A stretch of 64,000 bases of DNA from Actinomadura fibrosa. GTDB lineage: Bacteria > Actinomycetota > Actinomycetes > Streptosporangiales > Streptosporangiaceae. How positions within the stretch are numbered: position 1 is the stretch's first letter; each line of letters starts with the position of its first letter. Shown one piece after another: positions 15,414 to 23,883 of this stretch. The stretch is taken from the NCBI RefSeq assembly GCF_900659615.1, contig NZ_CAACUY010000022.1:1-64000 (forward strand), given 5' to 3'. The notes under the pieces are model-generated. The model was not told the origin of the DNA, did no database searches, and was given only the letters and a program-made list of their open reading frames with translations. A program made the position numbers and the translations under genes.

Positions 15414-16238
15414 TCAGCCTTCAACGGCCCGAACCGCCGCAGCGATCGGGTCGAGCCCCGCGATCAGCTCGTCGAGCTCCTCCGCGCTGAGCACGTCGAA
15501 CGCCGGCGCCGCCAGCTCGTCGGTGAGGTCCTCGATCCGCTGTTTGGTCTCCCGCCCGGCATCGGTGAACCCGCCGTCGCCGTCCACGAGACCACGGCGG
15601 CGCAGCCCGTCGACGACCGCACCGAGCTGCGCCTTGGGCAGGTGATGGACCCTACCGAACTCCTCCGCCTTCATCCCGAGGGCGAGAGCCATGAGGACGT
15701 GGGCCTCGGTGCCGCCGATCCCGTGGGCGACGAGGGCGGCGTTGTGGCCGTCCCCGCGGTACTCGCGCAGGAGCGTCGTCGCGTGCCAGAGCCTGGCCAC
15801 CGGCTCCTCGGGCACGTCGAGCGCCCGGAGCCCGGCGTACAGGACCCGCCCCTCCATCGGAGCGCTGACCGCCGCCCGGGTGGCGAGGTCGGCGACCCGC
15901 ACCAGACCGGGGGAGCCGGCGAGCTCCCCGATCATCTGCCGCAGCGCGTCGGCGCTGCTCCGCTCCCTGATCGCGAGCGCCTCCTGCGGCGTGACCTTCC
16001 CCCAGACCCACGGGATGTGGCGTGCCACCTCGCCCTCGGCGAAGTTGTAGAAGACCGCGTGCACCACCTCGGCCGGCGCCAGCCCCAGCGGCGCGGCCCG
16101 TCCAGCGAAGTATCCGTCCCAGTAGTTGCGCATGCCCACGGCCAGGAACGCCTCGTTCGGCACCTCGGAGAAGGTGACGGTGGCGACCGGCTCGATGAGC
16201 TCCGCCATACGCTGAACCTTGGCCTGCGAGTGCGACAT
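15414..16238 (-). CDS. SCO6745-like helix-turn-helix family protein
   Basis: The 274-residue protein starts MSHSQAKVQRMAELIEPVAT behind AGAGGAG. It carries the family motif GMRNYWDGYFAGRAAPLG, then APAEVVHAVFYNFAEGEVARHIPWVW and a C-terminal winged-helix-like part (LGAVVDGLRRRGLVDGDGGFTDAGRETKQRIEDLTDEL). It is a distant paralogue of the 320-1066 product. Function of this family is not established; the C-terminal part looks like a MarR-type DNA-binding fold. Confidence 0.65.
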   Translation of the reverse strand: MSHSQAKVQRMAELIEPVATVTFSEVPNEAFLAVGMRNYWDGYFAGRAAPLGLAPAEVVHAVFYNFAEGEVARHIPWVWGKVTPQEALAIRERSSADALRQMIGELAGSPGLVRVADLATRAAVSAPMEGRVLYAGLRALDVPEEPVARLWHATTLLREYRGDGHNAALVAHGIGGTEAHVLMALALGMKAEEFGRVHHLPKAQLGAVVDGLRRRGLVDGDGGFTDAGRETKQRIEDLTDELAAPAFDVLSAEELDELIAGLDPIAAAVRAVEG

Positions 16239-16390
16239 CGGCTTCTCCTCTGATCGTGACAACGGCCTCTCACCATGGCTACGAACACCCCACCCCCAAT
16301 CCGACACCCCACCCCAACTTCCTTCGAAAAACCTCGAACCCGGGGGACACGCCCGAACCGAACACCCTCCCCGGCTGTACGCTGCGCGGC

Positions 16391-16576
16391 GTGATCGGAA
16401 CCGCGTTGACATGGCTGGCGATCGCCTCAGTGGCCTGCCTCGGCTTGGTGATGGCGCTCGTGCTCCCGCTCATAGCGGAGGACTGGTCCATCCTGAACCG
16501 CGCATGGATAGCACTAGGCGGGCTCGGAATGCTCGGATGGTGTGCCCGACAGACCAGGACGCGTCTAGCCCGGTAA
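16391..16576 (+). CDS. Small membrane protein
   Basis: A GTG-started 61-residue frame has two hydrophobic segments (TALTWLAIASVACLGLVMALVL and AWIALGGLGMLGWC) and a basic C-terminus (RQTRTRLAR). Topology is consistent with a tiny two-helix membrane protein. There is no strong ribosome binding site, so it is tentative. It lies divergent to the SCO6745-like gene and 128 bp ahead of the reductase-like gene. Confidence 0.4.
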   Translation: MIGTALTWLAIASVACLGLVMALVLPLIAEDWSILNRAWIALGGLGMLGWCARQTRTRLAR

Positions 16577-16704
16577 GGACCGTAGCCTCGAAAGCCCCGA
16601 GCGAGAGGCAAGAGCAAGGCGCCGTATGAACGAGGCGCTCCGACGGGTCTCCTTCGCTCGCCCGGTCTACCCTCCCGGAACCGACTGACGGAAGGCGTGG
16701 CGCT

Positions 16705-17289
16705 GTGCGGAAACTGATCTACGGCATGAACCTCTCCCTGGACGGCTACATCTCCGCGCCCGGCGACGACCTCGGCTGGAGCGCGCCGAGCGATGAGCTG
16801 TTCCAGTGGTGGCTCGATCAGGAGCGCGCGATCAGCCTGTTCCTGTATGGACGCCGCCTGTGGGAGACCATGAGCGCCTACTGGCCGACCGGCGACCAGC
16901 AGCCGGACGCCACCCCGGCGCAGATCGAGTTCGCGCGGAACTGGCGGGACACGCCGAAGGCGGTGTTCTCCTCAACGATCGACAAGGTCGACTGGAACGC
17001 TCGCCTGGTCACCGGCGACGCGATCGCCGAGATCACCCGGCTCAAGGCCGAGGACGGCGGGCCGATGAGGGTCGGTGGCGCGACCCTCGCCGGGGCGGCC
17101 ATGCGGGCCGGGCTGATCGACGAGTACGAGATCGTCACGCATCCGGCCCTCGTGGGCGGCGGCAAGCCCTTCTTCACCGCGCTGGAGAGCTGGGTGAACC
17201 TGAACCTGGTGGAAACGCGGACGTTCCCCGGCGGCGTGGTCCTGACCAGGTACGAGACGAAGGAACATCCGGTCGACCCCAGCTCGTAG
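16705..17289 (+). CDS. Dihydrofolate reductase/RibD C-terminal family protein
   Basis: The 194-residue protein starts at a GTG as VRKLIYGMNLSLDGYISAPG. It has the RibD_C fold motifs LFLYGRRLWETM, PKAVFSSTIDKVDW, MRVGGATLAGAAMRAGLIDEYEIVTHPALVGGGKPFF. Proteins of this group are DHFR-like reductases of unknown substrate, often called dihydrofolate reductase family protein. Stand-alone gene; the next gene converges on it. Confidence 0.85.
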   Translation: MRKLIYGMNLSLDGYISAPGDDLGWSAPSDELFQWWLDQERAISLFLYGRRLWETMSAYWPTGDQQPDATPAQIEFARNWRDTPKAVFSSTIDKVDWNARLVTGDAIAEITRLKAEDGGPMRVGGATLAGAAMRAGLIDEYEIVTHPALVGGGKPFFTALESWVNLNLVETRTFPGGVVLTRYETKEHPVDPSS

Positions 17290-17407
17290 CGCAACCACCG
17301 CCGACTCGTACCGCCTCGCGACCCGTGCTCAGGCGCTGGGTGCTCCGCTCCCCAGAGGACCGAGCATTCGGCATTGCGAAGTCGGGGAATGGCTTGCGCG
17401 CCTGGTG

Positions 17408-18889
17408 TCAGAGGGGCGGCTCCAGGTGGGCCCAGGGTCGCTCGGCTTCGAGTTGTGCGGCCAGCGCCAGCAGGAGCCCCTCGCCGCCGAGCGGGCCGAC
17501 GAACTGGACGCCGAGCGGGAGGTCGTCGGCCGTGCGGTGGAGCGGCACGCTCATCGCCGGACGTCCGGTGATGTTCGCGAGCTGGGTGTAGGGCACCGGT
17601 GCCAGGTTGGCGATGACGGCCTGCTTCCAGGCCTTGCTCCTGCTCAGCGGGCCGGCAAGGCGCAGTGCCAGCGCGGCCCTGCCGAGCAGGCGCAGCGGGG
17701 CCGGGGTGTCGAGCTCGCCGATGCGGACCGGCGGCTTCGCGAGCGTCGGGGTCAGCAGGAGGTCGTAGCGCGCATGGAAGGCCGCGAGCTGGCGGCTGTA
17801 GGTGTTCCACCGCTCGTGGGCGGCGTAGTAGCCGGGGGCCCGCTGCACGCGGCCGGCCGCGGCGACCAGGTGCGTGTCCAGCTCGAACGCGTCGGAGCCG
17901 GCGCCGGTGGCGCGGCGGATCTCGTCGACCGTGCAGGCGAGCTGCGTCGACCACATCGCCAGGAAGTCGAAGGCGAGCCGCCGCTCGTCGATGCCGGTCC
18001 GCGCGGGCTCGACGTCGTGGCCCAGGTCGGCCAGCAGCTTCGCCGCGTCCTCGACGGCGGCGATCGCCTGGGGGTCGACGTCGGTGCCGAGCGGGGAGGC
18101 GGTGGCGAAGCCGATGCGCAGCCGCTCCGGGACGCGCCGGGCCAGCTCGGCGTAGGGCAGCTCGGGCTTGGCCGGCAGGTAGGGTCCGCCGGGGTCGGCG
18201 GACGAGGTGAGCACGTCGAGCATCGCGGCGCTGTCGCGGACGGTACGGGAGACGACGCCGTCGACGGCCGCGCCCGCCAGATGCTCGGCGTGGAGCGGTC
18301 CGGCGGGGACCAGGCCACGGCCGGGCTTGAGGCCGAACAGGCCGCAGCAGGCCGCCGGGATGCGGATCGAGCCGCCGCCGTCGTTGGCCCCGGCGACCGG
18401 GACGATGCCCGCGGCGACCGCGGCCGCCGAGCCGCCGGAGGAGCCGCCCGGGGTGCGCCCGAGATCCCAGGGGTTGCGGGTCGGGCCGTTGACCTCGGGC
18501 TCGGTGATGGCCTTGGCCCCGAACTCGGGGGTGTTGGTCTTGCCGAAGATGACGAGTCCGGCGTCCAGCCAGCGGCGGACCACCTCGGCGTGCTCCTGGG
18601 CGACGACCTGCCGCAGTGCCCGGTTCCCGCTGCCCGTGGGCAGGCCCGCGTAGTCCTGGGCCAGGTCCTTGACGAGGAAGGGCACGCCGGCGAACGGCCC
18701 GGTGAGGACGCCGGCGCTGCGCGAGCGCGCGAGGTCGTGCATCGGCGTGACGATCGCGTTGATCCTCGGGTTCACGGCCTCGGCGCGCTCGATCGCGACG
18801 TCCAGGAGCTCGGCCGGCGTCACCTCGCCCGCGGCGACGAGCCCGGCCAGGCCGACCGCGTCCTGCGCGCGGTACTCGGCGTACTCCAT
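17408..18889 (-). CDS. Amidase signature family amidase
   Basis: The 493-residue enzyme carries the amidase signature: catalytic Lys in [53 protein letters not shown] with the cis-Ser and nucleophile Ser of the Ser-cisSer-Lys triad. It hydrolyses an amide bond in the cytoplasm; the substrate is unknown. It is divergent from a TetR regulator across 98 bp that contains a TetR-type operator, so it is the likely target of that regulator. Confidence 0.9.
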   Translation of the reverse strand: MEYAEYRAQDAVGLAGLVAAGEVTPAELLDVAIERAEAVNPRINAIVTPMHDLARSRSAGVLTGPFAGVPFLVKDLAQDYAGLPTGSGNRALRQVVAQEHAEVVRRWLDAGLVIFGKTNTPEFGAKAITEPEVNGPTRNPWDLGRTPGGSSGGSAAAVAAGIVPVAGANDGGGSIRIPAACCGLFGLKPGRGLVPAGPLHAEHLAGAAVDGVVSRTVRDSAAMLDVLTSSADPGGPYLPAKPELPYAELARRVPERLRIGFATASPLGTDVDPQAIAAVEDAAKLLADLGHDVEPARTGIDERRLAFDFLAMWSTQLACTVDEIRRATGAGSDAFELDTHLVAAAGRVQRAPGYYAAHERWNTYSRQLAAFHARYDLLLTPTLAKPPVRIGELDTPAPLRLLGRAALALRLAGPLSRSKAWKQAVIANLAPVPYTQLANITGRPAMSVPLHRTADDLPLGVQFVGPLGGEGLLLALAAQLEAERPWAHLEPPL

Positions 18890-18901
18890 GGCGCCTCCAT
18901 A

Positions 18902-18920
18902 AAACTAGAAGCCGTAGTTT
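18902..18920. promoter_or_regulatory. TetR-type operator between amidase and tetR
   Basis: AAACTA-N7-TAGTTT is a perfect 6-bp inverted repeat in the 98-bp divergent region. It would let the TetR protein control both the amidase gene and itself. Confidence 0.6.
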
Positions 18921-18987
18921 CAGTGCGGGGGACACTACACTGGCCGTCGGCCACCGCCAAGAGGCCGAGCTCGGGAGGGGACGGACC

Positions 18988-19608
18988 ATGGGCAGGCCGC
19001 CGCGCAGGCTGGTGACCAGAGACGCGATCATGCGGGCCGCCCTCGTCCTGGTCGACGAGCACGGCGCGGAGGCGCTGTCGGTCAACCGCGTCGCCGCGGC
19101 CCTGGGCGTCAAGGGGCCGTCGCTCTACAACCACATCACCGGCCGCGACGAGGTCGTCGACGGCATCAGGGAACTGATCGTGGCCGAGATGACGCTCGAT
19201 CCGTCCATCTCGCCCTGGACCGCCGCCATCGACAGCTGGGCCCGCTCCTACCGCGCGGCCTTCGCCGCCCATCCGCGCGCGGTACCGCTGTTGGCGGCGC
19301 GGCCGGTGCGGTCGACGGCGGCGCTGCGGGCCTATTCGGACGCCTTCGCCCTGCTGCGTGAGGCCGGCTGGCCGGAAGGACGGCTGCTGCCGCTGGTCCG
19401 TGCGGTCGAGTACTTCCTCATCGGCTCGGCTCTGGCACTGGACGACCCGGCGGACGCCGTGCCGCCGGTCGCCGAGGAGCGGTTGCCGCCGGGGCTGCGG
19501 CCGCTGCTCCAAGCCCCGGCGAACCACCGGGAGCTGGCCTTCGAGGCGGGGCTGGCCGCGTTGATCCGAGGCTTCGCGGACGAGCTGGAACGCACCGCAC
19601 GCTCCTAG
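18988..19608 (+). CDS. TetR family transcriptional regulator
   Basis: The 206-residue protein has an N-terminal TetR helix-turn-helix (TRDAIMRAALVLVDEHGAEALSVNRVAAALGVKGPSLYNHITGRDEVVDGI) and a C-terminal TetR_C-like ligand domain. It starts at an ATG behind GGGAGGGGACGG. Divergent to the amidase gene with a shared operator, it is the probable repressor of that gene. Confidence 0.88.
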   Translation: MGRPPRRLVTRDAIMRAALVLVDEHGAEALSVNRVAAALGVKGPSLYNHITGRDEVVDGIRELIVAEMTLDPSISPWTAAIDSWARSYRAAFAAHPRAVPLLAARPVRSTAALRAYSDAFALLREAGWPEGRLLPLVRAVEYFLIGSALALDDPADAVPPVAEERLPPGLRPLLQAPANHRELAFEAGLAALIRGFADELERTARS

Positions 19609-19755
19609 AGGACTCCGGCCTCGCCGGCGATGCGGCGGGGCCAGTGTGGTGAGGGGTGAGCGGGCCGGAGAGACGGTCGGTCACGGGCGGCTCTCGATGC
19701 CGCCGTCCGCCAGGTGTGCTGAGGTCGACGCGCCTGCCCGGTGGCCGGCCGCGGC

Positions 19756-20064
19756 TCAGCTGACGTGCTTCGAGTGCAACATCACGATGAGGTCTGGGTC
19801 GGGCTCGCCGCCGGCGACGGTGGCGTTGTCCGTGACGAACTCGCGCGTGACCGGCTGGAAACCCTCAGACCGGTAGAGCGTCCGGGCCTTGAGGTTCCGC
19901 GTCCTGACGTCGAGCCAGACGCGGCGCGCGCCATGCCGCCGGTAGCAGCGGCCGACGCCCGCGCGCGGCAATGACCGGCCGAGTCCCACCCCTCGGTACT
20001 GGGCGGAGACGACGATCCGGCGCAGCTCGATCGTCCTGCCGGGTTCGCCGAGTCCGGCCAGGAC
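19756..20064 (-). pseudogene. GNAT acetyltransferase, 5'-truncated remnant
   Basis: The C-terminal half of a GNAT acetyltransferase is recognisable: TIELRRIVVSAQYRGVGLGRSL (acetyl-CoA-binding loop QYRGVGLG), ARRVWLDVRTRNLKARTLYRSEGF and the closing LIVMLHSKHVS. Its N-terminal half is missing. Upstream of about position 20064 the frame runs into antisense of a recombinase gene, so the 155-codon open frame is a chance fusion. The two broken genes meet tail-out at about 20065, which marks a deletion or rearrangement point. Confidence 0.65.
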
Positions 20065-20065
20065 C

Positions 20066-20799
20066 CGCCTCAAGCTGAGTACGCAGATCACCGCAAAGCT
20101 CAAGGCGCACGTCGATGCCAATAGACTGAGATCAGAGGACCTCCTCTTCTCTAGAAGTAACGAGCCGGTTGATTTGGAGCCGCAACTCCTCGATGCGGAG
20201 GAGCTGACATTCGTTGCCTCCAACGGCCGGACCTATACGCATGGCACCATCACGGCCTACAATCTCGGCAATGCAAGTGCGTCCGCTGTAGGCGCGCATA
20301 CGCCGACTACCGAGCACGCCGCCGCGCCAAGGGCAAAGACAATCCGCGAGAGCCGCGTGTCGCCGACACGGATCCCCACATCTCCGCGAGCTGGTTCCGG
20401 AAACACTGCTGGTACCCTGCCCGCGATGGCGCCGGGCTGGACTGCAAGCCTCGTATCCACGACCTACGTCATGCCCATGCCTCATGGCTGCTCGCTGGAG
20501 GAGCCGATCTCCAGGTCGTCAAGGAGCGCCTCGGCCATCGCCGTATCTCAACGACCGAGCGCTACCTGCACAGCCTCCCAAATGCAGACGAGACGGCCCT
20601 GCAAGCTTTGGACAAGATGCGCGCAGGGCAGGGGGAGCGGAACAATGTAAAGGAGCTCCAAAACCAACTCGAAGAGGCCCAGACAAAGATCTCAGAGCTC
20701 CAAGCAATCATCGCGGACCAGTTCACAGCACAGAGCCAAGTCAGGCCGCGACACCTTCGTCCTCTCCCCGCCCCACTAGCTCCGTCGAAGGATGCCTGA
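20066..20799 (+). pseudogene. Tyrosine recombinase/integrase, truncated and frameshifted
   Basis: Reading two frames recovers an actinobacterial phage-type integrase from mid-domain to its end. The first part (20066-20270) encodes RLKLSTQITAKLKAHVDANR, SEDLLF and NGRTYTHGTITAYNLGN. After a one-base loss near 20270 the frame continues CKCVRCRRAYADYRARRRA, the catalytic box HDLRHAHASWLLAGGADLQ, KERLGHRRIS and the tyrosine in TTERYLHSLPNADET, then a coiled-coil tail. The N-terminal arm and first catalytic arginine are absent. It is a relic of an integrated element. Confidence 0.8.
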
Positions 20800-20876
20800 C
20801 AGCAGCAAAGGGTGGATGAGGCCGGTGTTCAGGACAGTCCGAAAGGCTGCGTTCGCCGCACGGACAGAGTATCCGG

Positions 20877-21461
20877 CTACCGCAGGGCGGCGTCCAGCCT
20901 CGTTGCGGGTCTTTGGGACGATGTCGCGGCACTCGAGTCCGGCCAGCGCTCGGGCCGCGCCTGAGCATCGGCATCCAGCCAGCGCGCGACCGGCCTGTAC
21001 TCGATGACCTTGCGCAACGTCTCCCGGAAGGACTGGGCGAGCTCACCTAGCTCCCGCGACAGACCAAGCCCAGCAAGAAGACCGCAATACCTAATGGATG
21101 CGGGGATCTGCGGCTGCATCGCCTTGGCGAGCTGCGCGCTGTACTGGTTGTTGGTCTTGAACAGGTCGGCGTGGATGGCCGAGAGCGGCTTGGCTGCCTC
21201 CGCTAGACCGCTGCTGAATGTCAAGGCCGGGAGTTGTGGTTGTGCTGCCTTGAGGAGATCGGCGTGTATGGCCGAGAAGGCTTTGGTTGCGTCCGCCGAG
21301 AGGTTGTCGAGTGCCGTCGAGACCCGGATCTGCGGCCGCGCCGCCTCGGCGAGCTGCGCGCTGAAACCGCTCAAACTCTTGGTCATCGAGGCGTGCATCA
21401 TGCGGAAGATCGACGATCCGAAACCGCCGAACGGAGAGGGCCCAGTACTGCCAACAGTCAC
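20877..21461 (-). CDS. Unknown protein with internal repeats
   Basis: A GTG at 21461, behind GGAGGG, opens a 194-residue frame starting VTVGSTGPSPFGGFGSSIFRMM. Between residues 25 and 130 a helical unit recurs: LAEAARPQI, LLKAAQPQL, LAEAAKPL, LAKAMQPQI, with SAIHADL(L/F)K appearing twice. A C-terminal part (LGELAQSFRETLRKVIEYRP) follows. No family is recognised. GC content and codon choice are lower than in neighbours, and the gene sits between integrase debris and a broken TetR gene, so it is likely imported. Confidence 0.55.
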   Translation of the reverse strand: MTVGSTGPSPFGGFGSSIFRMMHASMTKSLSGFSAQLAEAARPQIRVSTALDNLSADATKAFSAIHADLLKAAQPQLPALTFSSGLAEAAKPLSAIHADLFKTNNQYSAQLAKAMQPQIPASIRYCGLLAGLGLSRELGELAQSFRETLRKVIEYRPVARWLDADAQARPERWPDSSAATSSQRPATRLDAALR

Positions 21462-21749
21462 GTGGTCCCTCCCTTCCAGACAGCGCTTCCGAACGGATAG
21501 GCACAGACTAGTCAGTCCGCGATTCCGTCCGGGTAATCCAAAGCCCCCCTGCCGCGGTTCACCGTGACTGGGCGGAATCCTCAACGAGTACGAGCATGTG
21601 GTGTGACCTGCACAGATGTAGTTTTCGGTAGGGACACCGCCTCCGGATCGCACTTGCCCGGTGCGGTGATGGTCTTCGCCCCGGTCAGGCCTTCGGTGAA
21701 GAGCACGGTGCCGACCAGCGACGGCGTGACCGGCGCCACCTTCGGAAAA

Positions 21750-22276
21750 ACGTACGGGGCCAAGACGCGCCTTGCCGATGTGGCCGAGCAACTGGGCGTC
21801 ACCCGGCAGACCGTCTACTTCTACTTCGCCGGCTCGAGGAACTGCTCGTGGCCGCCGCGCAGCATGCCGTCGGTGGCTTCCTGGACCGGCTCGCCGCGCA
21901 CGTCGCCCCCCTGAGCGGCGACGCCGAGATCCTGGCCGAGGGCATGTTCTCTACCTACGACCGACTGCCGCACGACCCCTACCTGGGGATCCTGCTGGCC
22001 AGCGGTCGTACCGGCGCGTTCGCCCAGGGCATCACCTCACCCACCGCGACGGCGTTCGCCCACACGATCCTCACCCGCTTCGACATCGACTGGGATGCCC
22101 GCGGCTACAACGCCACGGATCTGGACGAACTCGCCGAACTCATGCTCCGACTGCTGCAGTCCTTCGTCATCGATCCCGGCCACCCCCCGCGCTCGCCCCA
22201 GGAGTTCCGTGCCTACCTGCGCCGCTGGTTCGAGCGCTTCCTCCTCGACGTCCGCCAGCCGTCGGGGGCGCCGTGA
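21750..22276 (+). pseudogene. TetR family regulator, frameshifted
   Basis: TRLADVAEQLGVTRQTVYFYFAGS is an unmistakable TetR recognition helix region. About position 21835 a base is missing: the sequence should continue with EELLVAAAQHAVGGFLDRL, which lies in the neighbouring frame and runs to a stop at 22276 with a plausible C-terminal ligand domain. The residues before the helix-turn-helix do not look like a normal N-terminus. It ends 67 bp before the convergent SDR gene and may once have controlled cluster A. Confidence 0.65.
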
Positions 22277-22342
22277 CGATCACGGTGCGTCCCGTATCGC
22301 CTGGCTGGACGACGCGGGCCGTGGCCGGCTGGCGTCAGAGGC

Positions 22343-23113
22343 TCAGTGGCGCTTCGGGGCGGGGCGGGTGGCGTCGGCGATGGACTTGTGCGAGACGTGG
22401 GCGGTCAGGCCGCCGTCCACGGTGATCTCGGCGCCGTTCACGTAGGAGGACTCGTCGGAGATCAGGTAGACGATGAGCGGGGCGACATCTTCGGGGACGC
22501 CGATGCGGCCGAGGGGGGTCTCGCCGATCGCGACGTTGCGGAAGGCCGGGGACGCGTCCGCCATCAGCGGCGTGTCGATCAGGCCGGGGAAGACGGCGTT
22601 GACGCGGATGCCGAGTTCGCCGTACTCCAGGGAGGCGGAGCGGGTGAGGCCGCGCAGCGCCCATTTGCTCGTGGTGTAGGGAGCGGCGGCGTGCCCGGAC
22701 ATGCCCGCGACGGACACGATGTTGACGATCGAGCCACCCGGCCGCATCAGCGGGAACAGCGTCTGCATGCCGAGCAGGGGTCCGGTGACGTTGATGTCGA
22801 GGACCCGCCGCCACTGGGTGAGACCGACATCGGGCAGGCGGTCGCGGGCGGCGACTCCCGCGTTGTTGACCAGCCCGTCCAGGCGGCCGTGCTCGGCCTG
22901 GAGCGCGTCCCGCAGCGACCTCCAGGCGGATTCGCTCGTCACGTCCAGGCGATGGTGGGTGAGGGAGCCCGGCCCGGACCAGGTGGTGTCGGTGTCGAGG
23001 ACGTCCGCGATCCAGACGTGGGCGCCCTCGCGGGCCAGGTGCTCGGCGGCGGCCCTGCCCTGGCCGCGCGCGCCGCCCGTCACGACGACGACCTTCCCTT
23101 CGGCTCTGCCCAT
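22343..23113 (-). CDS. Short-chain dehydrogenase/reductase (SDR)
   Basis: The 256-residue classical SDR has VVVTGGARGQGRAAAEHLAREGAHVWIADV (cofactor motif, acidic residue favouring NAD), LVNNAGVAARD, NIVSVAGMSGHAAAPYTTSKWAL (Ser-Tyr-Lys) and the C-terminal NGAEITVDGG. It is the last gene of the leftward operon of cluster A and starts 12 bp after the preceding SDR stop. It probably oxidises an alcohol intermediate; substrate unknown. The tail after VDGG is unusually basic. Confidence 0.9.
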   Translation of the reverse strand: MGRAEGKVVVVTGGARGQGRAAAEHLAREGAHVWIADVLDTDTTWSGPGSLTHHRLDVTSESAWRSLRDALQAEHGRLDGLVNNAGVAARDRLPDVGLTQWRRVLDINVTGPLLGMQTLFPLMRPGGSIVNIVSVAGMSGHAAAPYTTSKWALRGLTRSASLEYGELGIRVNAVFPGLIDTPLMADASPAFRNVAIGETPLGRIGVPEDVAPLIVYLISDESSYVNGAEITVDGGLTAHVSHKSIADATRPAPKRH

Positions 23114-23124
23114 CCGCGGTCCTT

Positions 23125-23883
23125 TCACGGTGCGATCATTCCGGCGGACACGTCGATGTCCGCTCCGCACATGCCGGGAATCTGGAGCATGGCGACCACG
23201 GCGGCGCCGACCTCGTCCTCCTCGACCAGGCGGTCGAGGGCGGCGCGGGAGACGAAGGCGCGTTCGGCCTCCTCGGCGGTTCCGCCCGAGGCCTCGGCCT
23301 CCAGGCGGAAGTTGCGTTCCATCCGCTCGCCCCGGACGGGCCCCGGAGAGATGGAGTTGACGCGGACACCCTGTGGCCCGGCCTCGAAGGCGAGCGTCCG
23401 GGTCAGGCCGAGAACCGCCATCTTGGACGCGGCGTACGGTGTGCGGCGTACGAGGGGGCGTTTGCCCGTCACGGACGCGACGTTGACGACGTCGCCGTCG
23501 CCGCGCTCGTACATGGGCGGCAGGAACGTCCGGCACATGAGGTGGATGCTGCGGACGTTCGCGGCGAACACGTCGTCCCATTCGTCCGGGTCGATCTGGA
23601 CGAGCGGCTTGACCGGCCCGCCGACGCCGGCGTTGTTGACGAGGATCGAGATCTGCTCGTCGGCCAGTTCCGTGCCGAGTGCCGTCACGGCGGCCGGAAC
23701 GGAGACGTCGCAGATCGCGGAGCGCGCGTCCGGCAGCCCGTCCCGCACGGCGGCCAGCCTGCCCGCGTTGCGGCCGACCAGGACGACGCGGCAGCCGGCC
23801 CGGCCGAGGTGCCGGGCGATGACCGCGCCGAGGCCGCTGCCCGCACCGGTGACCAGGGCCGTCCGGCCGTCGAGGGGGCTCAT
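23125..23883 (-). CDS. Short-chain dehydrogenase/reductase (SDR)
   Basis: The 252-residue SDR has LVTGAGSGLGAVIARHLGRAGCRVVLVGRN (NADP-leaning Arg after the second strand), LVNNAGVGGP, NVASVTGKRPLVRRTPYAASKMAV with the Tyr-x-x-x-Lys pair, and NSISPGPVRGERMERN. Its start overlaps the stop of the HisD-like gene by 4 bp. Two consecutive SDRs with the HisD-like enzyme suggest serial alcohol oxidations. Confidence 0.9.
   Translation of the reverse strand: MSPLDGRTALVTGAGSGLGAVIARHLGRAGCRVVLVGRNAGRLAAVRDGLPDARSAICDVSVPAAVTALGTELADEQISILVNNAGVGGPVKPLVQIDPDEWDDVFAANVRSIHLMCRTFLPPMYERGDGDVVNVASVTGKRPLVRRTPYAASKMAVLGLTRTLAFEAGPQGVRVNSISPGPVRGERMERNFRLEAEASGGTAEEAERAFVSRAALDRLVEEDEVGAAVVAMLQIPGMCGADIDVSAGMIAP

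Noticed and set aside
19756..20223. Intact 155-residue acetyltransferase
   Set aside because: The first 50 residues are antisense of integrase sequence and do not resemble the GNAT N-terminal fold.
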